A stretch of DNA of 64,000 nt from Streptomyces sp. NRRL WC-3626 (GCF_000718785.1 NZ_JOCA01000026.1:1-64000); one strand, 5' to 3'. Positions 9,155 through 18,212 are shown, counted from the first letter of the stretch. Notes: generated by a model not told the origin, from the sequence alone. Numbers and translations are program-made.

Positions 9155-10406
9155 GGGCGACTCCTTCGATGGTCGAGTCACGGGCATCGGTACCTGCCTT
9201 CACATCGGCGGTTTCCGGATACCGCGCCAGTAGTGGGGAGTTGTGGAAGACCGCGGCGAGGGCGCCGATGGCGCCGTCGTCGTCCGAGAGGCGGGCGGCC
9301 TCGACGGCCGGTCCGGCCGAAGCGGTCGGGAAGAGGTCGGCGGCGAGCGTGGCGGCGACCTGCTCGACGATCACCGGGGCCAGCTGGGTGATCTCGCCGC
9401 CGATGACGACCTTCGCCGGGTTGAGGGTCGTCGTCGCCGCTCCGACGACGCGTCCCAGTGCCCCGGCCGCCTCGCGCAGCACCCGGTCGACGACGGGGTG
9501 CGCACGGGCGACGGCGTCCGCCAGATCGTCCAGGTTCTCCAGCGGGAGACCGAACTCCCAGCAGGCCGCGAGGATCGCGGGCACCGACGCGACCGTCTCC
9601 AGACAGCCGCGTTTGCCGCACCGGCACGGCCGCCCCGCCGGGTCCACGGTCACATGCCCGAGTTCGCCGGCCAGCCCGGACGAGCCGGTCACCAGGTGCC
9701 CGCCGACGACGAGCCCGCCGCCGACGCCGTCCGACAGCCGTACGTACACCAGGTCGGCGACGCTGTGGGCGCCGCTGATCGCCTCGGCGAGGGCGGCCAG
9801 CCTGGTGTTGTTGTCGACGATCACCGGAGCGTCGAAACGCTCGGCGAAGGCGAGGTCGACCCCCTCGGGGGCCGGCCGGAGCACCGTCCCCGGCGGGGTG
9901 GCGCGGGGCCAGGCCGCCGCCTCCGGCGCCGGGTAGGGACCCGGCACACCGATGCCGATGCCCTGGAGCGCCCCGAAGTGGACACCGGCCTCGGCCATCA
10001 GCCGTTCGACCAGGGCGAGGGCGAGCTCGGTCCGCCGCTGCCAGGGCGTCGTGTCGTCGTAGCGGACCGCGCCCGAGGCCATGATCTCGTGCGAGGCGTC
10101 GGCCACCGCGACATGGACCCGGCGGTGGCCGAAGTCGACGCCCATGAACTGCGCCGACGACGGGTCCAGCGCCAGCCGCTCGGCCGGCCGGCCACTGCCC
10201 TCGCGCCGGGACGCGTCGGTGTCCACGACGACGATGGCGCCCCGTTGCAGGAGGCTGCCGGTGATCTCGGAGAGGGTGGTGCGGGACAGGCCCACGAGGC
10301 GGGCGATCTCGCCGCGGCTCATGGCGCCGTTCTCTTGCAGTGCACGCAGGACGCGCTCCTCATGGGTGCGCCTGACCAGTGCGTGCACTCCGCTGGGCAT
10401 CTGCAT
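9141..10406 (-). CDS. ROK family transcriptional regulator
   Basis: 421 residues. The N-terminal winged helix ([41 protein letters not shown]) is followed by a ROK sugar-kinase-like domain with [12 protein letters not shown], the zinc motif [14 protein letters not shown] and [12 protein letters not shown] repressors of the NagC/Mlc/XylR type respond to sugars or sugar phosphates. It heads the transporter-sulfatase-FGE operon and is divergent from a GH43-like gene, so it likely controls both. A -10-like TACGTT (minus strand, 10419-10414) would place transcription at about the ATG at 10406. The message may therefore be leaderless, and a TTG at 10415 would lie outside it. Confidence 0.88.
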   Translation of the reverse strand: MQMPSGVHALVRRTHEERVLRALQENGAMSRGEIARLVGLSRTTLSEITGSLLQRGAIVVVDTDASRREGSGRPAERLALDPSSAQFMGVDFGHRRVHVAVADASHEIMASGAVRYDDTTPWQRRTELALALVERLMAEAGVHFGALQGIGIGVPGPYPAPEAAAWPRATPPGTVLRPAPEGVDLAFAERFDAPVIVDNNTRLAALAEAISGAHSVADLVYVRLSDGVGGGLVVGGHLVTGSSGLAGELGHVTVDPAGRPCRCGKRGCLETVASVPAILAACWEFGLPLENLDDLADAVARAHPVVDRVLREAAGALGRVVGAATTTLNPAKVVIGGEITQLAPVIVEQVAATLAADLFPTASAGPAVEAARLSDDDGAIGALAAVFHNSPLLARYPETADVKAGTDARDSTIEGVAHVRP

Positions 10407-10427
10407 GTCGGTCAACGTAGAGAGGCC

Positions 10428-10540
10428 GGATTATTCCGTCAACACTCCGACAGAAAGATGCAACGAATCGTTCATAAGGCCTGATGGACAAGTGCCTGAA
10501 CCACCGGGTTCTCCAGGATTATTCGTCCGCGGTGTTGACG
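10428..10540. promoter_or_regulatory. Divergent promoter pair with repeated operator between ROK operon and GH43 gene
   Basis: GGATTATTC occurs twice in direct orientation (10428-10436 and 10516-10524). A 9-bp inverted repeat, CGTCAAC AC (10437-10445) and GTGTTGACG (10532-10540), lies beside the two copies. Read on each strand, the inner hexamer is TTGACG. It is thus a -35 for both the minus-strand operon (-10 TACGTT, spacer 17) and the plus-strand gene (weak -10 near 10559). Half-sites overlapping both -35 boxes would let one regulator, presumably the ROK protein, shut both directions. Confidence 0.55.
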
Positions 10541-10645
10541 TAAATGTGTCGGTGTTCGCATGCTGTGCGGCACACCCCCGCCTCGCAGCCCTCCTCGGGC
10601 TGCCGCATGCGTCCGGGGCGGGGACGACGAAGGAGAACGCGACTG

Positions 10646-11992
10646 ATGACCGGTGCCGAGAACCGTTTGCGCCGTCGCTCCTTGCTGGCCGGCGCCGCCG
10701 GCGTGGGGGCCGCGGCGGCCCTGCCCGCGACCGCCGCGCAGGCGGCCCCGCCCCACCCGTCCCCGGCCGGCGCCGCGGGGCGTCATCCCTCGAACTGGCC
10801 CGACCCCGAGCCCTACGGTGTCGCGGACACCCGGCTGGACCTGTGGCCCCGGGAGGACAACTCCTTCGTGCTGCCGCTGGAGCCGCGTCCCCGCGACAAG
10901 GAGCACGGCCGGGTGTGGATGCGGGACACCTACGTCAACTGCTTCACCGTCGACGGCCGCCCGCTCTATGTCGCCACGGGCACCAGCCGGGTGCCGGGCC
11001 TGGAGGCGGCCGGCCCCTGGAACGACGGGATCTTCGTGTGGACGGCGCCCTCGCTCCAGGGCCCGTGGAAACTCGCGGACACGACCCGGATACGGCCGGA
11101 CGCCGAGAAGGGCAAGGTGTGGTCGCCCGAGTTCGTCGGGGAGAACCGGCCCGGACGCACGGTCGTCGCGCCCTGGCAGGAGTACTGGCACGACGAGCGG
11201 TTCGGCAAGCGCGGCAACGCGTGGGCGCCGGAGGTGCACCACTTCAAGGGCCGCTGGTACATCGTCGCGTGCATGGGCGACCACTCCCGCAAGGTCGGCT
11301 CGTTCATGCTGGTGAGCGAGGGCGGTGTCGAGGGCCCGTACCGGCTGGTCGAGGGGAACCTGGAGAAGCCGTTCGGCGAGTCGTTCACCGGCGGGCCGGC
11401 GTTCATCGAGCCCGGCGCCTACTTCCACATCGACGGCGGCCTGTACACCGAGGGCGACGACGCCTGGCTGGTGCTGCACAACGATCTGTACGCCAGGTTC
11501 CGCGACGACATGGAGGACATCGTCACGACGACGGACCTCCCGAAGTTCCGGCAGACGCCCTACTCCCCCGAGCCGTATCTCGAGGGCGCGTACGTCTTCA
11601 AGTACCGCGGCACGTACCACCTGGTCCACGCCGCCTGGGACCGTACGTCGGTCGACGCCTACGGCAGCACCCGCAACGCCTACGACCCGCCCGGGACGGG
11701 GCGCGTGCAGTACCAGTACGACGCGATCGTCGCCGTCTCCGACCACTTCGAGGGCCCGTACTCACAGCGGTACACCGCGGGCGTCGGCGCCGGGCACAAC
11801 AACTTCTTCGAGGACCACAAGGGCGGCCTGTGGGCGACGTTCTTCCGTAACCCCGCCCAGGGTTACTGGAAGGACCCGGCCCGCGTCGACGACGCCGCCG
11901 TCCCCGGTGTCGTACGGCTGGAGTGGACCGGCCCGAAGGACGGCCGCCTGTACGTGGAGCGCCGCCCCAAGGAGAAGGGAAATCGCCCTTAG
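10646..11992 (+). CDS. Tat-secreted GH43-like glycoside hydrolase
   Basis: 448 residues. The N-terminus RRRSLLAGAAGVGAAAALPATAAQA is a twin-arginine signal. The rest looks like a five-bladed beta-propeller of the GH43/GH32/GH62 clan: VWMRDTYVNCFTVDGRPLYVATG (candidate Asp base), WSPEFVG, WAPEVHHFKGRWYIV, then PYLEGAYVFKYRGTYHLVHAAW, where EGAYVFK resembles the general-acid Glu motif. Substrates of the clan are arabinans, xylans and galactans. The exact family is not assured. ATG 10646 follows AAGGAGA. It is divergent from the ROK-transporter-sulfatase operon, suggesting that the glycan it attacks yields the sulfated product that is imported. That link is inference. Confidence 0.78.
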   Translation: MTGAENRLRRRSLLAGAAGVGAAAALPATAAQAAPPHPSPAGAAGRHPSNWPDPEPYGVADTRLDLWPREDNSFVLPLEPRPRDKEHGRVWMRDTYVNCFTVDGRPLYVATGTSRVPGLEAAGPWNDGIFVWTAPSLQGPWKLADTTRIRPDAEKGKVWSPEFVGENRPGRTVVAPWQEYWHDERFGKRGNAWAPEVHHFKGRWYIVACMGDHSRKVGSFMLVSEGGVEGPYRLVEGNLEKPFGESFTGGPAFIEPGAYFHIDGGLYTEGDDAWLVLHNDLYARFRDDMEDIVTTTDLPKFRQTPYSPEPYLEGAYVFKYRGTYHLVHAAWDRTSVDAYGSTRNAYDPPGTGRVQYQYDAIVAVSDHFEGPYSQRYTAGVGAGHNNFFEDHKGGLWATFFRNPAQGYWKDPARVDDAAVPGVVRLEWTGPKDGRLYVERRPKEKGNRP

Positions 11993-12008
11993 GGGGCCCT
12001 CGGGTGTG

Positions 12009-12028
12009 CGGGAGCCGCCCGGCTCCCG
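12009..12028 (+). terminator. Hairpin after the GH43-like gene
   Basis: An 8-bp perfect stem (CGGGAGCC / GGCTCCCG) with a GCCC loop lies 17 nt after the GH43-like stop, inside the 113-nt gap before the MFS gene. It has no U tract. Confidence 0.5.
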
Positions 12029-12105
12029 CCCGCCCGTCCCCGAGTGGTGGGCCCCTAAGCGTGCGCGTACGGTCGAACGGTGGACTCCCGAAAGGGCGAC
12101 CCCGC

Positions 12106-13641
12106 ATGAGCAGAAGCACTCCGCGTCCGGCTTCCGCACAGCGCACCGACCGGGACACCGGCGGCGCCGGAAAGGCGATGGCCCTGCTGGTCATCGCCTC
12201 GTGCCAGCTGATGGTGGTGCTGGACATCACCATCGTGAACATCGCGCTGCCGCACATCCAGCGCTCCCTGGACTTCTCCACCACGAGCCTGTCCTGGGTG
12301 GTCAACGCCTACACGCTCACCTTCGGCGGTCTGCTGCTGCTCGGCGGCCGGGCCGGCGACATCCTCGGCAGACGGCGCGTCTTCATCGTCGGGGTGCTGC
12401 TGTTCGTGCTGGCCTCGCTGCTCGGCGGGCTCGCCCAGAACTCCGGCCAACTCCTCGCCGCCCGCGCCCTCCAGGGCATGGGCGGAGCCATCGCCTCACC
12501 GACGTCCCTGGCCCTGATCAGTACGACGTTCCGTGAAGGGCCGGAACGCAACCGGGCGTTCGGGGTGTTCGCCGCGGTGTCGGCGGGCGGCGGCGCGATC
12601 GGGCTGCTCGCCGGGGGCATCCTCGTCGAGTGGCTGAACTGGCGCTGGGTGCTCTTCGTCAACGTGCCGATCGGGCTGCTCATCGCCCTCGCCACGCCGC
12701 GCTTCATCAAGGAGTCCGAACGCCACCCGGGCCGCTTCGACATCACCGGCGCGCTCACCTCCACGGCCGGCATGGTGCTGCTCGTCTACGGGTTCATCAG
12801 GGCCGCGCAGGACGGCTGGCGGGACACGCTCACGCTCGTCTCGTTCGCCGCGGCCGTCGTGATCCTCGCGGTGTTCGTCCTGGTGGAGCGGAGGTCCCGG
12901 CAGCCGATCACCCCGCTGCACATGTTCGCCGACCGGAACCGGGCGGGCACGTACGGCATCATGCTGTGCCTGGCCGCGGCGATGTTCGGCATGTTCTTCT
13001 TCCTGACGCTGTTCGTGCAGAACGTGCTGGGCTTCAGTCCGCTCCGGGCCGGGCTCGCCTTCCTGCCGGTCAGCGCGGTCATCGCGGTCGGTGCCGGGCT
13101 GGCCTCACGGTTCCTGCCGGTGTACGGGCCCAAACCCTTCATGGTGGGGGGCGGTGTGCTGGCGGCGGCCGGCCTGGCCTGGCTGACACTCACCGACATC
13201 CACTCCACCTACGCGGGCAGTGTCCTCGGTCCGATGCTGGTCTTCAGCCTCGGTATGGGCATGGAGTTCGTGTCGCTGACGCTGATGGCGCTGTCCGACG
13301 TACCCGTCCCGGAGACCGGGGCGGCCTCCGGGCTCCTGAACGCCACCCAGCAGGTGGGCGGCTCGCTCGGACTGTCCATCCTGGTCACGATGTTCGGTAC
13401 GGCGAGCCGCAACGAGGCGGAGAAACAGATACCGCGCTTCCTCCAGCAGGCGACCCCCGCCGAACGGCTGCGCTTCCAGCGGACCGGGGAACTGCCGTCG
13501 CCCTGGGGCGACCAGGTCCTCACCTCCGGGGTGTCGGCGGCCTTCGTCACGGCGGCGATCTTCGCCGTGATCGCCGCGCTGATCGCCGTGCTCGCGATCC
13601 AGGTCCGCCCCTCCGACCTTCAGCGACTCCAGGGCGGGTGA
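12106..13641 (+). CDS. MFS drug exporter, DHA2 (14-TMS, EmrB/QacA type)
   Basis: 511 residues with about 14 hydrophobic segments. MALLVIASCQLMVVLDITIVNIALPHIQ is the DHA2 motif D1 on TMS1. GGRAGDILGRRRVF is motif A in the TMS2-3 loop, and the motif C-like AAVSAGGGAIGLLAGG lies in TMS5. It uses the proton gradient to export toxic compounds or natural products. The substrate cannot be read from sequence. The start at 12106 was taken because it begins the basic N-terminus just before TMS1; GAAAGGGCG upstream serves as a ribosome-binding site. It is convergent with the next gene (5-nt gap). No regulator is adjacent. Confidence 0.9.
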   Translation: MSRSTPRPASAQRTDRDTGGAGKAMALLVIASCQLMVVLDITIVNIALPHIQRSLDFSTTSLSWVVNAYTLTFGGLLLLGGRAGDILGRRRVFIVGVLLFVLASLLGGLAQNSGQLLAARALQGMGGAIASPTSLALISTTFREGPERNRAFGVFAAVSAGGGAIGLLAGGILVEWLNWRWVLFVNVPIGLLIALATPRFIKESERHPGRFDITGALTSTAGMVLLVYGFIRAAQDGWRDTLTLVSFAAAVVILAVFVLVERRSRQPITPLHMFADRNRAGTYGIMLCLAAAMFGMFFFLTLFVQNVLGFSPLRAGLAFLPVSAVIAVGAGLASRFLPVYGPKPFMVGGGVLAAAGLAWLTLTDIHSTYAGSVLGPMLVFSLGMGMEFVSLTLMALSDVPVPETGAASGLLNATQQVGGSLGLSILVTMFGTASRNEAEKQIPRFLQQATPAERLRFQRTGELPSPWGDQVLTSGVSAAFVTAAIFAVIAALIAVLAIQVRPSDLQRLQGG

Positions 13642-13646
13642 ACGGG

Positions 13647-14489
13647 TCAGCGCCCGCGGACCAACAGATCCGCGACCACGGGCCGGTGGTCGGAGGCATC
13701 CGTGGCCACGGTGCGGGCGCCGGTGAGCCGGACGTCGGGTGAGACGGTGACCAGGTCGATGCGCTTCACGGGTTCGATCGCCGGGTAGGTGGCGCCCGCG
13801 CCGGGGGCGGCGTCCCGCAGCCGCTGCCACAGCGGCGCCAGCTCGGGGGCCGTCGCCTCGGCGTTGAAGTCGCCCACCAGGACCTTGGGCCCGCGGTCGG
13901 CGGCCAGGACGCCGAGCATGTCCGCCACCTGGGCCTGGCGGATGGACGGGTCGGCCCGGTAGTCGAGATGTGTGGTGTAGACGTGCACGCGCGCGCCCCG
14001 CACATCGAGCACCACTTCGGCGAAGCCGGGCGCGGGGGCCGGAACCGGGTCGGGTGTCTGGGTGGAGAGCCGGGTGATCTCGTGGTTCTCGGCGGTGAGT
14101 ATCCGGTGGCGGCTCAGTACGGCGACGCCGTACCGCCGGCGCTCGGTGGTTCCGGCGGCCGGGTCCAGGTCGTAGATGGGGGCGAAGAACACCCGCATGC
14201 GCAGCTTCCCGGCGAGCGCGCGGGCCTCGTCGGCGAATTCGCTGCGGGCGCCCCAGTGGACGTCGACCTCCTGGAGGCCGATCACATCGGCGCGCAGATC
14301 GCGCAGGGCGGCGGCGGTGCGGTCGAGGTCGAACACCTGGTCCTGGCCGGACCCGGCGTGGATGTTGTACGTCGCCACCCGCAGCGGCACCGCATGCGCG
14401 TCGGTGGCACGGGCGGCCGTCGCGGGTAACGCCGTGACCAGCAGACCGGCGACGAGTACGGCGGCGGCGCGGCGGGGTCTGGGCTTCAT
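13647..14489 (-). CDS. Secreted endonuclease/exonuclease/phosphatase-fold protein
   Basis: 280 residues. A signal peptide (MKPRPRRAAAVLVAGLLVTALPATAARA) is followed by the EEP fold: LRVATYNIHAG, VIGLQEVDVHW with the metal-binding Glu, THLDYRADPSIRQ, VLVGDFNAE and the terminal SDHRPVVADL with its catalytic Asp-His. Members cleave nucleic acids, inositol phosphates or sphingomyelin using magnesium. Secretion suggests scavenging of extracellular DNA or phosphodiesters. The start 14489 is preceded by GGAGAAGG. A perfect 13-nt palindrome lies about 55 nt upstream. It is convergent with the MFS gene. Confidence 0.85.
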   Translation of the reverse strand: MKPRPRRAAAVLVAGLLVTALPATAARATDAHAVPLRVATYNIHAGSGQDQVFDLDRTAAALRDLRADVIGLQEVDVHWGARSEFADEARALAGKLRMRVFFAPIYDLDPAAGTTERRRYGVAVLSRHRILTAENHEITRLSTQTPDPVPAPAPGFAEVVLDVRGARVHVYTTHLDYRADPSIRQAQVADMLGVLAADRGPKVLVGDFNAEATAPELAPLWQRLRDAAPGAGATYPAIEPVKRIDLVTVSPDVRLTGARTVATDASDHRPVVADLLVRGR

Positions 14490-14542
14490 GCCTTCTCCAG
14501 GTCGGGATCGGGTCGGGAAGAACCGGAACCGAATGGAAGCAC

Positions 14543-14555
14543 AGGTGTCACACCT
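14543..14555. promoter_or_regulatory. Palindrome AGGTGT-C-ACACCT upstream of the EEP gene
   Basis: A perfect 6-1-6 palindrome lies in the 200-nt gap between the EEP start and the end of the hydrolase operon. It contains TGTCACA, but no GTC lies at the spacing seen in the ECF41-like promoters, so it is listed only as a possible operator. Nothing else is visible in this gap. Confidence 0.3.
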
Positions 14556-14689
14556 CGCTGAAGGGGCGCGGGGCCGTGTCGACATGCGGCTCCGCCGCGT
14601 GGACGTGGACGGGGGTCCGGGGGCAGAGCCCTGAGGGACGGGAAGGGAAGGGCGGAGGGGGGTGAGATCAAGGCCCCCGCCCCACCGCC

Positions 14690-15610
14690 TCAGCGGGGAC
14701 CGGCCACACTCCGCTCACGGATGAGCGCGAGCACGGTGTCGGTGGTGTGGTCGAGATGGCTGCGTCCGTCGGCGCGGTGCGCGTCCGGGCTGATGTAGCT
14801 GTTGCGGCCGAGATGGGTGGCCGGGTCCAGCCGATGCACGGTGACCTTTCCGGCACGCCGCGCACGGTTCCAGCCGCTGCCGCGGAACACCGCCCAGCGC
14901 TGGGGGAACAGCCAGGTGCCGATCCGTTCGATCCGGTCGTGGGAGCTGGTGAGCTGGTGCAGCCGCGTGGCCCCGGTGAGGTCGTTGGCGCCGTTGTGGA
15001 AACCCCCGAGAGTGATCAGCAGCGGTGACGCACCGAGCCGGGCCCGCAGTTCGTCCACGGCGCCGGTGGCGACCTGGGCGCCCCCGCTGTAGCTGAGCAG
15101 CACCACGGGGACTCCGCTGTGCGGTCGGTAGCCGGCCAGCCTCAGCTGGTTGGCGATCTGGCCGCCGACCGCGCGGTTGTAGAGGGGACGGTAGCGGTGG
15201 TCGGCGGCGACGAAGATCTGCATGACGTTGTGCAGGAACAGCAGCAGTCCGACGTGCCGGCGGATCCACACCCACACGGGCCGGTTGGCGAGCGGGGCGG
15301 CCAGCGGTGAGTACGGCTGCACCTGTCCGAGGACCCGCAGTTCCGGTGCCGCCGCGATCAGGGCCTTGACGAGCTGGCCGCCGTCGCGGGTGTCGGTGAA
15401 GCGGCGTTTGCCGATGCCGTCCAGGTAGACGAGGTAGGCGGCCGGGGGACGGTCGGGGTCGGCACCCCGGGCGTACGGCATGCCCGGCGGGAGGCCGGTG
15501 GCGGGCGCGCGCCAGCCGGCGGTGTAGACCAGCACCTCGTAGCGGGCGAGCAGGGCCTCGGCGAGCAGCACCGGGCCGAGCAGCAGGGCGAGGAGAGCGA
15601 ACCATGTCAT
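14690..15610 (-). CDS. Membrane-anchored alpha/beta-hydrolase-like protein
   Basis: 306 residues. An N-terminal membrane helix (MTWFALLALLLGPVLLAEALLARYEVLVYTAGW) precedes a domain with YLVYLDGIGK and VPVVLLSYSGGAQVATGAVDEL. The SYSGG motif sits like a lipase nucleophile elbow but lacks the usual first Gly. A possible acid/His end is LDPATHLGRNSYISPDAH. A second hydrophobic patch lies at ~HVGLLLFLHNVMQIFVA. I do not recognise a named family; a lipase, esterase or acyl-transfer role is plausible only. The ATG overlaps the stop of the membrane gene upstream (ATGA). It is the last gene of a four-gene operon with a patatin-like lipase and a glycosyltransferase. Confidence 0.65.
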   Translation of the reverse strand: MTWFALLALLLGPVLLAEALLARYEVLVYTAGWRAPATGLPPGMPYARGADPDRPPAAYLVYLDGIGKRRFTDTRDGGQLVKALIAAAPELRVLGQVQPYSPLAAPLANRPVWVWIRRHVGLLLFLHNVMQIFVAADHRYRPLYNRAVGGQIANQLRLAGYRPHSGVPVVLLSYSGGAQVATGAVDELRARLGASPLLITLGGFHNGANDLTGATRLHQLTSSHDRIERIGTWLFPQRWAVFRGSGWNRARRAGKVTVHRLDPATHLGRNSYISPDAHRADGRSHLDHTTDTVLALIRERSVAGPR

Positions 15611-16098
15611 GCCGGCAGCTCCCTGACCCCCGCGACGCTGATCCGCGCGACCAGACGGCGTACGGCCTCGACGGCGGCGGCGAGTCCGACGCCGGCCAGG
15701 GCCACACAGCCGGCCGCGCCCCACCATTCCAGTCCGGTCAGCTCGGCGAGCGGGGCGACGAGCCCGGTGCCGACGCCGGTCAGGAGCAGCGTGTGCAGCA
15801 GGGGGCCGAGCAGCGGGAACGCGATGACGGCGCACAGCAGCAGCGGGGCGACATCGCCGGCTGTCCAGGTCAGCGCCTCGCCGCCGGAGACGGGGGCGGA
15901 GAGGAACAGCTCGGCGAGGGTCCAGGCGGTCACCGGCCAGAGCAGGATGACGGCGCTCTCGACCACGGTGCCGGTCAGCAGCAGCCCGGCCATGATGGGC
16001 GGGGACACACGGGAGCGGCGGGCGACCAGGGGCAGCAGCCGTCCGACGGCCTCGGACAGCCCGGCGAGCACCACCAGGACGACAAGTGCGGGTGACAT
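15607..16098 (-). CDS. Small polytopic membrane protein of the patatin/glycosyltransferase operon
   Basis: 163 residues with about four or five hydrophobic segments (PALVVLVVLAGLSEAVG, PIMAGLLLTGTVVESAVILLWPV, APLLLCAVIAFPLLGPLLHTLLL, WWGAAGCVALAGVGLAAAVEAV). No family is recognised. It starts 3 nt after the glycosyltransferase stop and ends in a 4-nt overlap with the hydrolase gene, so it is made with them. It could anchor or serve as a channel for the lipid or glycolipid product. That is a guess from context. Confidence 0.7.
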   Translation of the reverse strand: MSPALVVLVVLAGLSEAVGRLLPLVARRSRVSPPIMAGLLLTGTVVESAVILLWPVTAWTLAELFLSAPVSGGEALTWTAGDVAPLLLCAVIAFPLLGPLLHTLLLTGVGTGLVAPLAELTGLEWWGAAGCVALAGVGLAAAVEAVRRLVARISVAGVRELPA

Positions 16099-16101
16099 GG
16101 T

Positions 16102-17316
16102 TCAGCTCTCCTGGGGCAGGTGTGCCGGGGCCGGCCCGGCTGCCCGGCGCAGACGGTCCTCGAGTTCGTCGGCGGCGCGCAGATGGCCGCCCGCCTCGCG
16201 CTGGGCGATCCGCAGGGCCGCCGCCGCGTCCCGGAAGCGGGGCTCGGTGAGCAGGCGCCGGGCGAGGGAGCGCACCGCGTCCTCGGTGACGTCCTCGGTG
16301 CGCAGGGACAGTCCGGCGCCGAGCCCGACGACCCGTCGGGCCACCATGGGCTGGTCCGCGCCCTGGGGGACGACCAGCATGGGAACCCCGGCGTACATGG
16401 CCTCGTTGACACTGTTCATGCCGCCGTGCGTGACGAACAGCGCGGCACGGTCCAGCACCTCCGGCTGCGGGACGAAAGCGCGGGCGAACACGTTGTCCGG
16501 CAGCGGACCGAGCACGGCGGGGTCCGTGCGCCCGGTGGCGAGGACCACGGTGCCGCCCAGCGGGGCGAGCGCGGTGGCGAAGGTGCGCAGCACCCGCGGG
16601 CCGGCGTCGAACACCGTGCCGAGCGAGGCGTACAGCACCGGTGCCTCCAGCTTGTCGGCGGGGAACGACGGGTCGCGCGGGCGGGCGCCGACGCTGGGGC
16701 CGACGAACCGGTACGCCGGGCCGAAGGAAGCGGCGCCGGGCTGGAAGGCGCGGGAGGTGAACACCAGGTTGAGCGGCTGGCCCGCGTTCGCGAGGTCGAT
16801 CAGGGGCAGGTTCCGGGTGTCGTAGCGCCGCGACAGCCGCCATCGGGAGCGCAGACAGCCGAAGGCGGTGCGGGGCCGGGCCGCCCCGGCGGCCAGCAGT
16901 TCCCATGAGGCGCGGGTGGGGCTGGGCACCCGGCGGTCGAACGCCATGGTGGTGAACGCGGCGGCCGCGGGCACCCCGAGTTCGGTGGCCGCGACCGGCC
17001 CCCAGGGGCAGGCCGAGCCGTGGACGATCAGGTCGGGCCGGGCGCGGCGCAGATCGGACAGCACGGCGGGCAGCAGGGCGAGGGCGGTGCGGGCGAGCCC
17101 GTGCAGCATGCCGAGGGGCGTGGGCGGTCCGGAGAGCAGCAGGCCGTCCCCGGGGTAGAGGCGCACGGTCGCGCCGGTGGCGGCGATCTCGTCGGCGAAC
17201 GCGGGAGTGGTGTGGTACGTGACGGTGTGACCTCGGCGGACGAGTTCGGCCACGACCGGCAGTGTCGGGTTGATGTGTCCGTGCAGGGGGATGTTGAGGA
17301 ACGCGATGGTGCTCAT
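16102..17316 (-). CDS. UDP-dependent glycosyltransferase (GT1, MGT type)
   Basis: 404 residues with GT-B fold. The N-terminus MSTIAFLNIPLHGHINPTLPVVAELVRRGHTVTYHTT carries the acceptor-side HGHINP motif. PVLYASLGTVFD opens the second Rossmann domain. VPQPEVLDRAALFVTHGGMNSVNEAMYAGVPMLVVPQGADQP is the sugar-nucleotide signature with HGG..S and DQP. Such enzymes glycosylate macrolides, terpenoids or lipids. The start 17316 overlaps the patatin-like stop (ATGA); the longer reading is rejected. Co-transcription with a patatin-like acylhydrolase and another hydrolase suggests a lipid or polyketide acceptor. The acceptor is unknown. Confidence 0.88.
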   Translation of the reverse strand: MSTIAFLNIPLHGHINPTLPVVAELVRRGHTVTYHTTPAFADEIAATGATVRLYPGDGLLLSGPPTPLGMLHGLARTALALLPAVLSDLRRARPDLIVHGSACPWGPVAATELGVPAAAAFTTMAFDRRVPSPTRASWELLAAGAARPRTAFGCLRSRWRLSRRYDTRNLPLIDLANAGQPLNLVFTSRAFQPGAASFGPAYRFVGPSVGARPRDPSFPADKLEAPVLYASLGTVFDAGPRVLRTFATALAPLGGTVVLATGRTDPAVLGPLPDNVFARAFVPQPEVLDRAALFVTHGGMNSVNEAMYAGVPMLVVPQGADQPMVARRVVGLGAGLSLRTEDVTEDAVRSLARRLLTEPRFRDAAAALRIAQREAGGHLRAADELEDRLRRAAGPAPAHLPQES

Positions 17317-18212
17317 CGGTGGGTCCCCCCGAGCGAGAGGGTGCGTGCGGCGGTGACGGGCACAAGGTCCTCGTCCCGGTAGAGGCCGGGCCCGGCGACG
17401 TCCAGCCGGTCGAGGAAACGTCCCGCGGTGCGGGCGGCGGTGCCGATGAGCCGCCGGGAGTGGCCGAAGTCCCACGGCGCCGGCCAGGTCTCGATGCCGG
17501 TCGGCACCACGACGGTCGGGATCTGTCCGGCCGCCTCCCGCAGGCCGCTCTCGATCTGGTGGCGCAGGAGGACGAGCCCGGCCCGGGAGGCGACCGCGCC
17601 GGCCCGCCGGGGGACGACGGGGCTCAGCGGTCCGCCCTCCGGGCCGGTCGACAGCACCACCACACTCGCCGCGCCGGCCCGCAGGGCGGCACGGACGGGG
17701 ACGTAGGCGATCACCCCGCCGTCGATGAGGGTCCGGCCCTCGCGGTCCACCGGGGGCAGGGCTCCCGGGACGGCCGCGCTGGCCAGCAGCGCGGACTCGA
17801 GGTCACCGTGGTCGAGCAGTACGGGCTCGCCGGTGGCCAGGTCGGTGGCCACCGCGGTGAACGGGATCGGCAGCCGCTCGATGCGGGGCGGGAGTCCGGC
17901 CCGGGCGATCAGCCGGCGCAGGCCGCGGTCGCCGAAGACGCTGGCCATGGAGGGCAGGAATCCGAAGGGGAACACCTCGCGGCGGCGCAGCTGGGTCCAC
18001 ACATGGTCGAGCCAGGGCGCGGCCTCACCCGGGTGGGCGGCGGCGATGGCTCCGTTGAGCGCGCCGACCGAGGTGCCGATGATCATGTCGGGACGAAACC
18101 CCCGCTGTTCCAGGGCGTATCCGACGCCGACGTGCGTGGCGCCCAGTACTCCTCCGCCGCCGACCACCGCCGCCACCGGCCGGGGAAGGTTCTGCAGGCC
18201 CGAGCCACTCAT
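17313..18212 (-). CDS. Patatin-like phospholipase family protein
   Basis: 299 residues. It has the oxyanion glycine loop VVGGGGVLGATHVGVGYAL (~residue 16), nucleophile elbow IIGTSVGALNG with the catalytic Ser, and the catalytic Asp in LIDGGVIAYVPV (~residue 165). This dyad hydrolyses acyl esters of phospho- or glycolipids. It has no signal peptide and probably acts at the inner membrane face. It is the first gene of a coupled operon with a glycosyltransferase, a membrane protein and an alpha/beta-hydrolase. An ECF41-like promoter (18290-18264) lies about 50 nt upstream of the ATG, putting the whole operon in the stress regulon described here. Confidence 0.9.
   Translation of the reverse strand: MSGSGLQNLPRPVAAVVGGGGVLGATHVGVGYALEQRGFRPDMIIGTSVGALNGAIAAAHPGEAAPWLDHVWTQLRRREVFPFGFLPSMASVFGDRGLRRLIARAGLPPRIERLPIPFTAVATDLATGEPVLLDHGDLESALLASAAVPGALPPVDREGRTLIDGGVIAYVPVRAALRAGAASVVVLSTGPEGGPLSPVVPRRAGAVASRAGLVLLRHQIESGLREAAGQIPTVVVPTGIETWPAPWDFGHSRRLIGTAARTAGRFLDRLDVAGPGLYRDEDLVPVTAARTLSLGGTHR

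Noticed and set aside
14690..17365. An 891-codon open frame on the minus strand covering the whole glycosyltransferase-hydrolase operon
   Set aside because: Only its last 306 codons are the hydrolase. The rest is an Arg/Pro/Ala-rich shadow of the glycosyltransferase and membrane genes in another frame.
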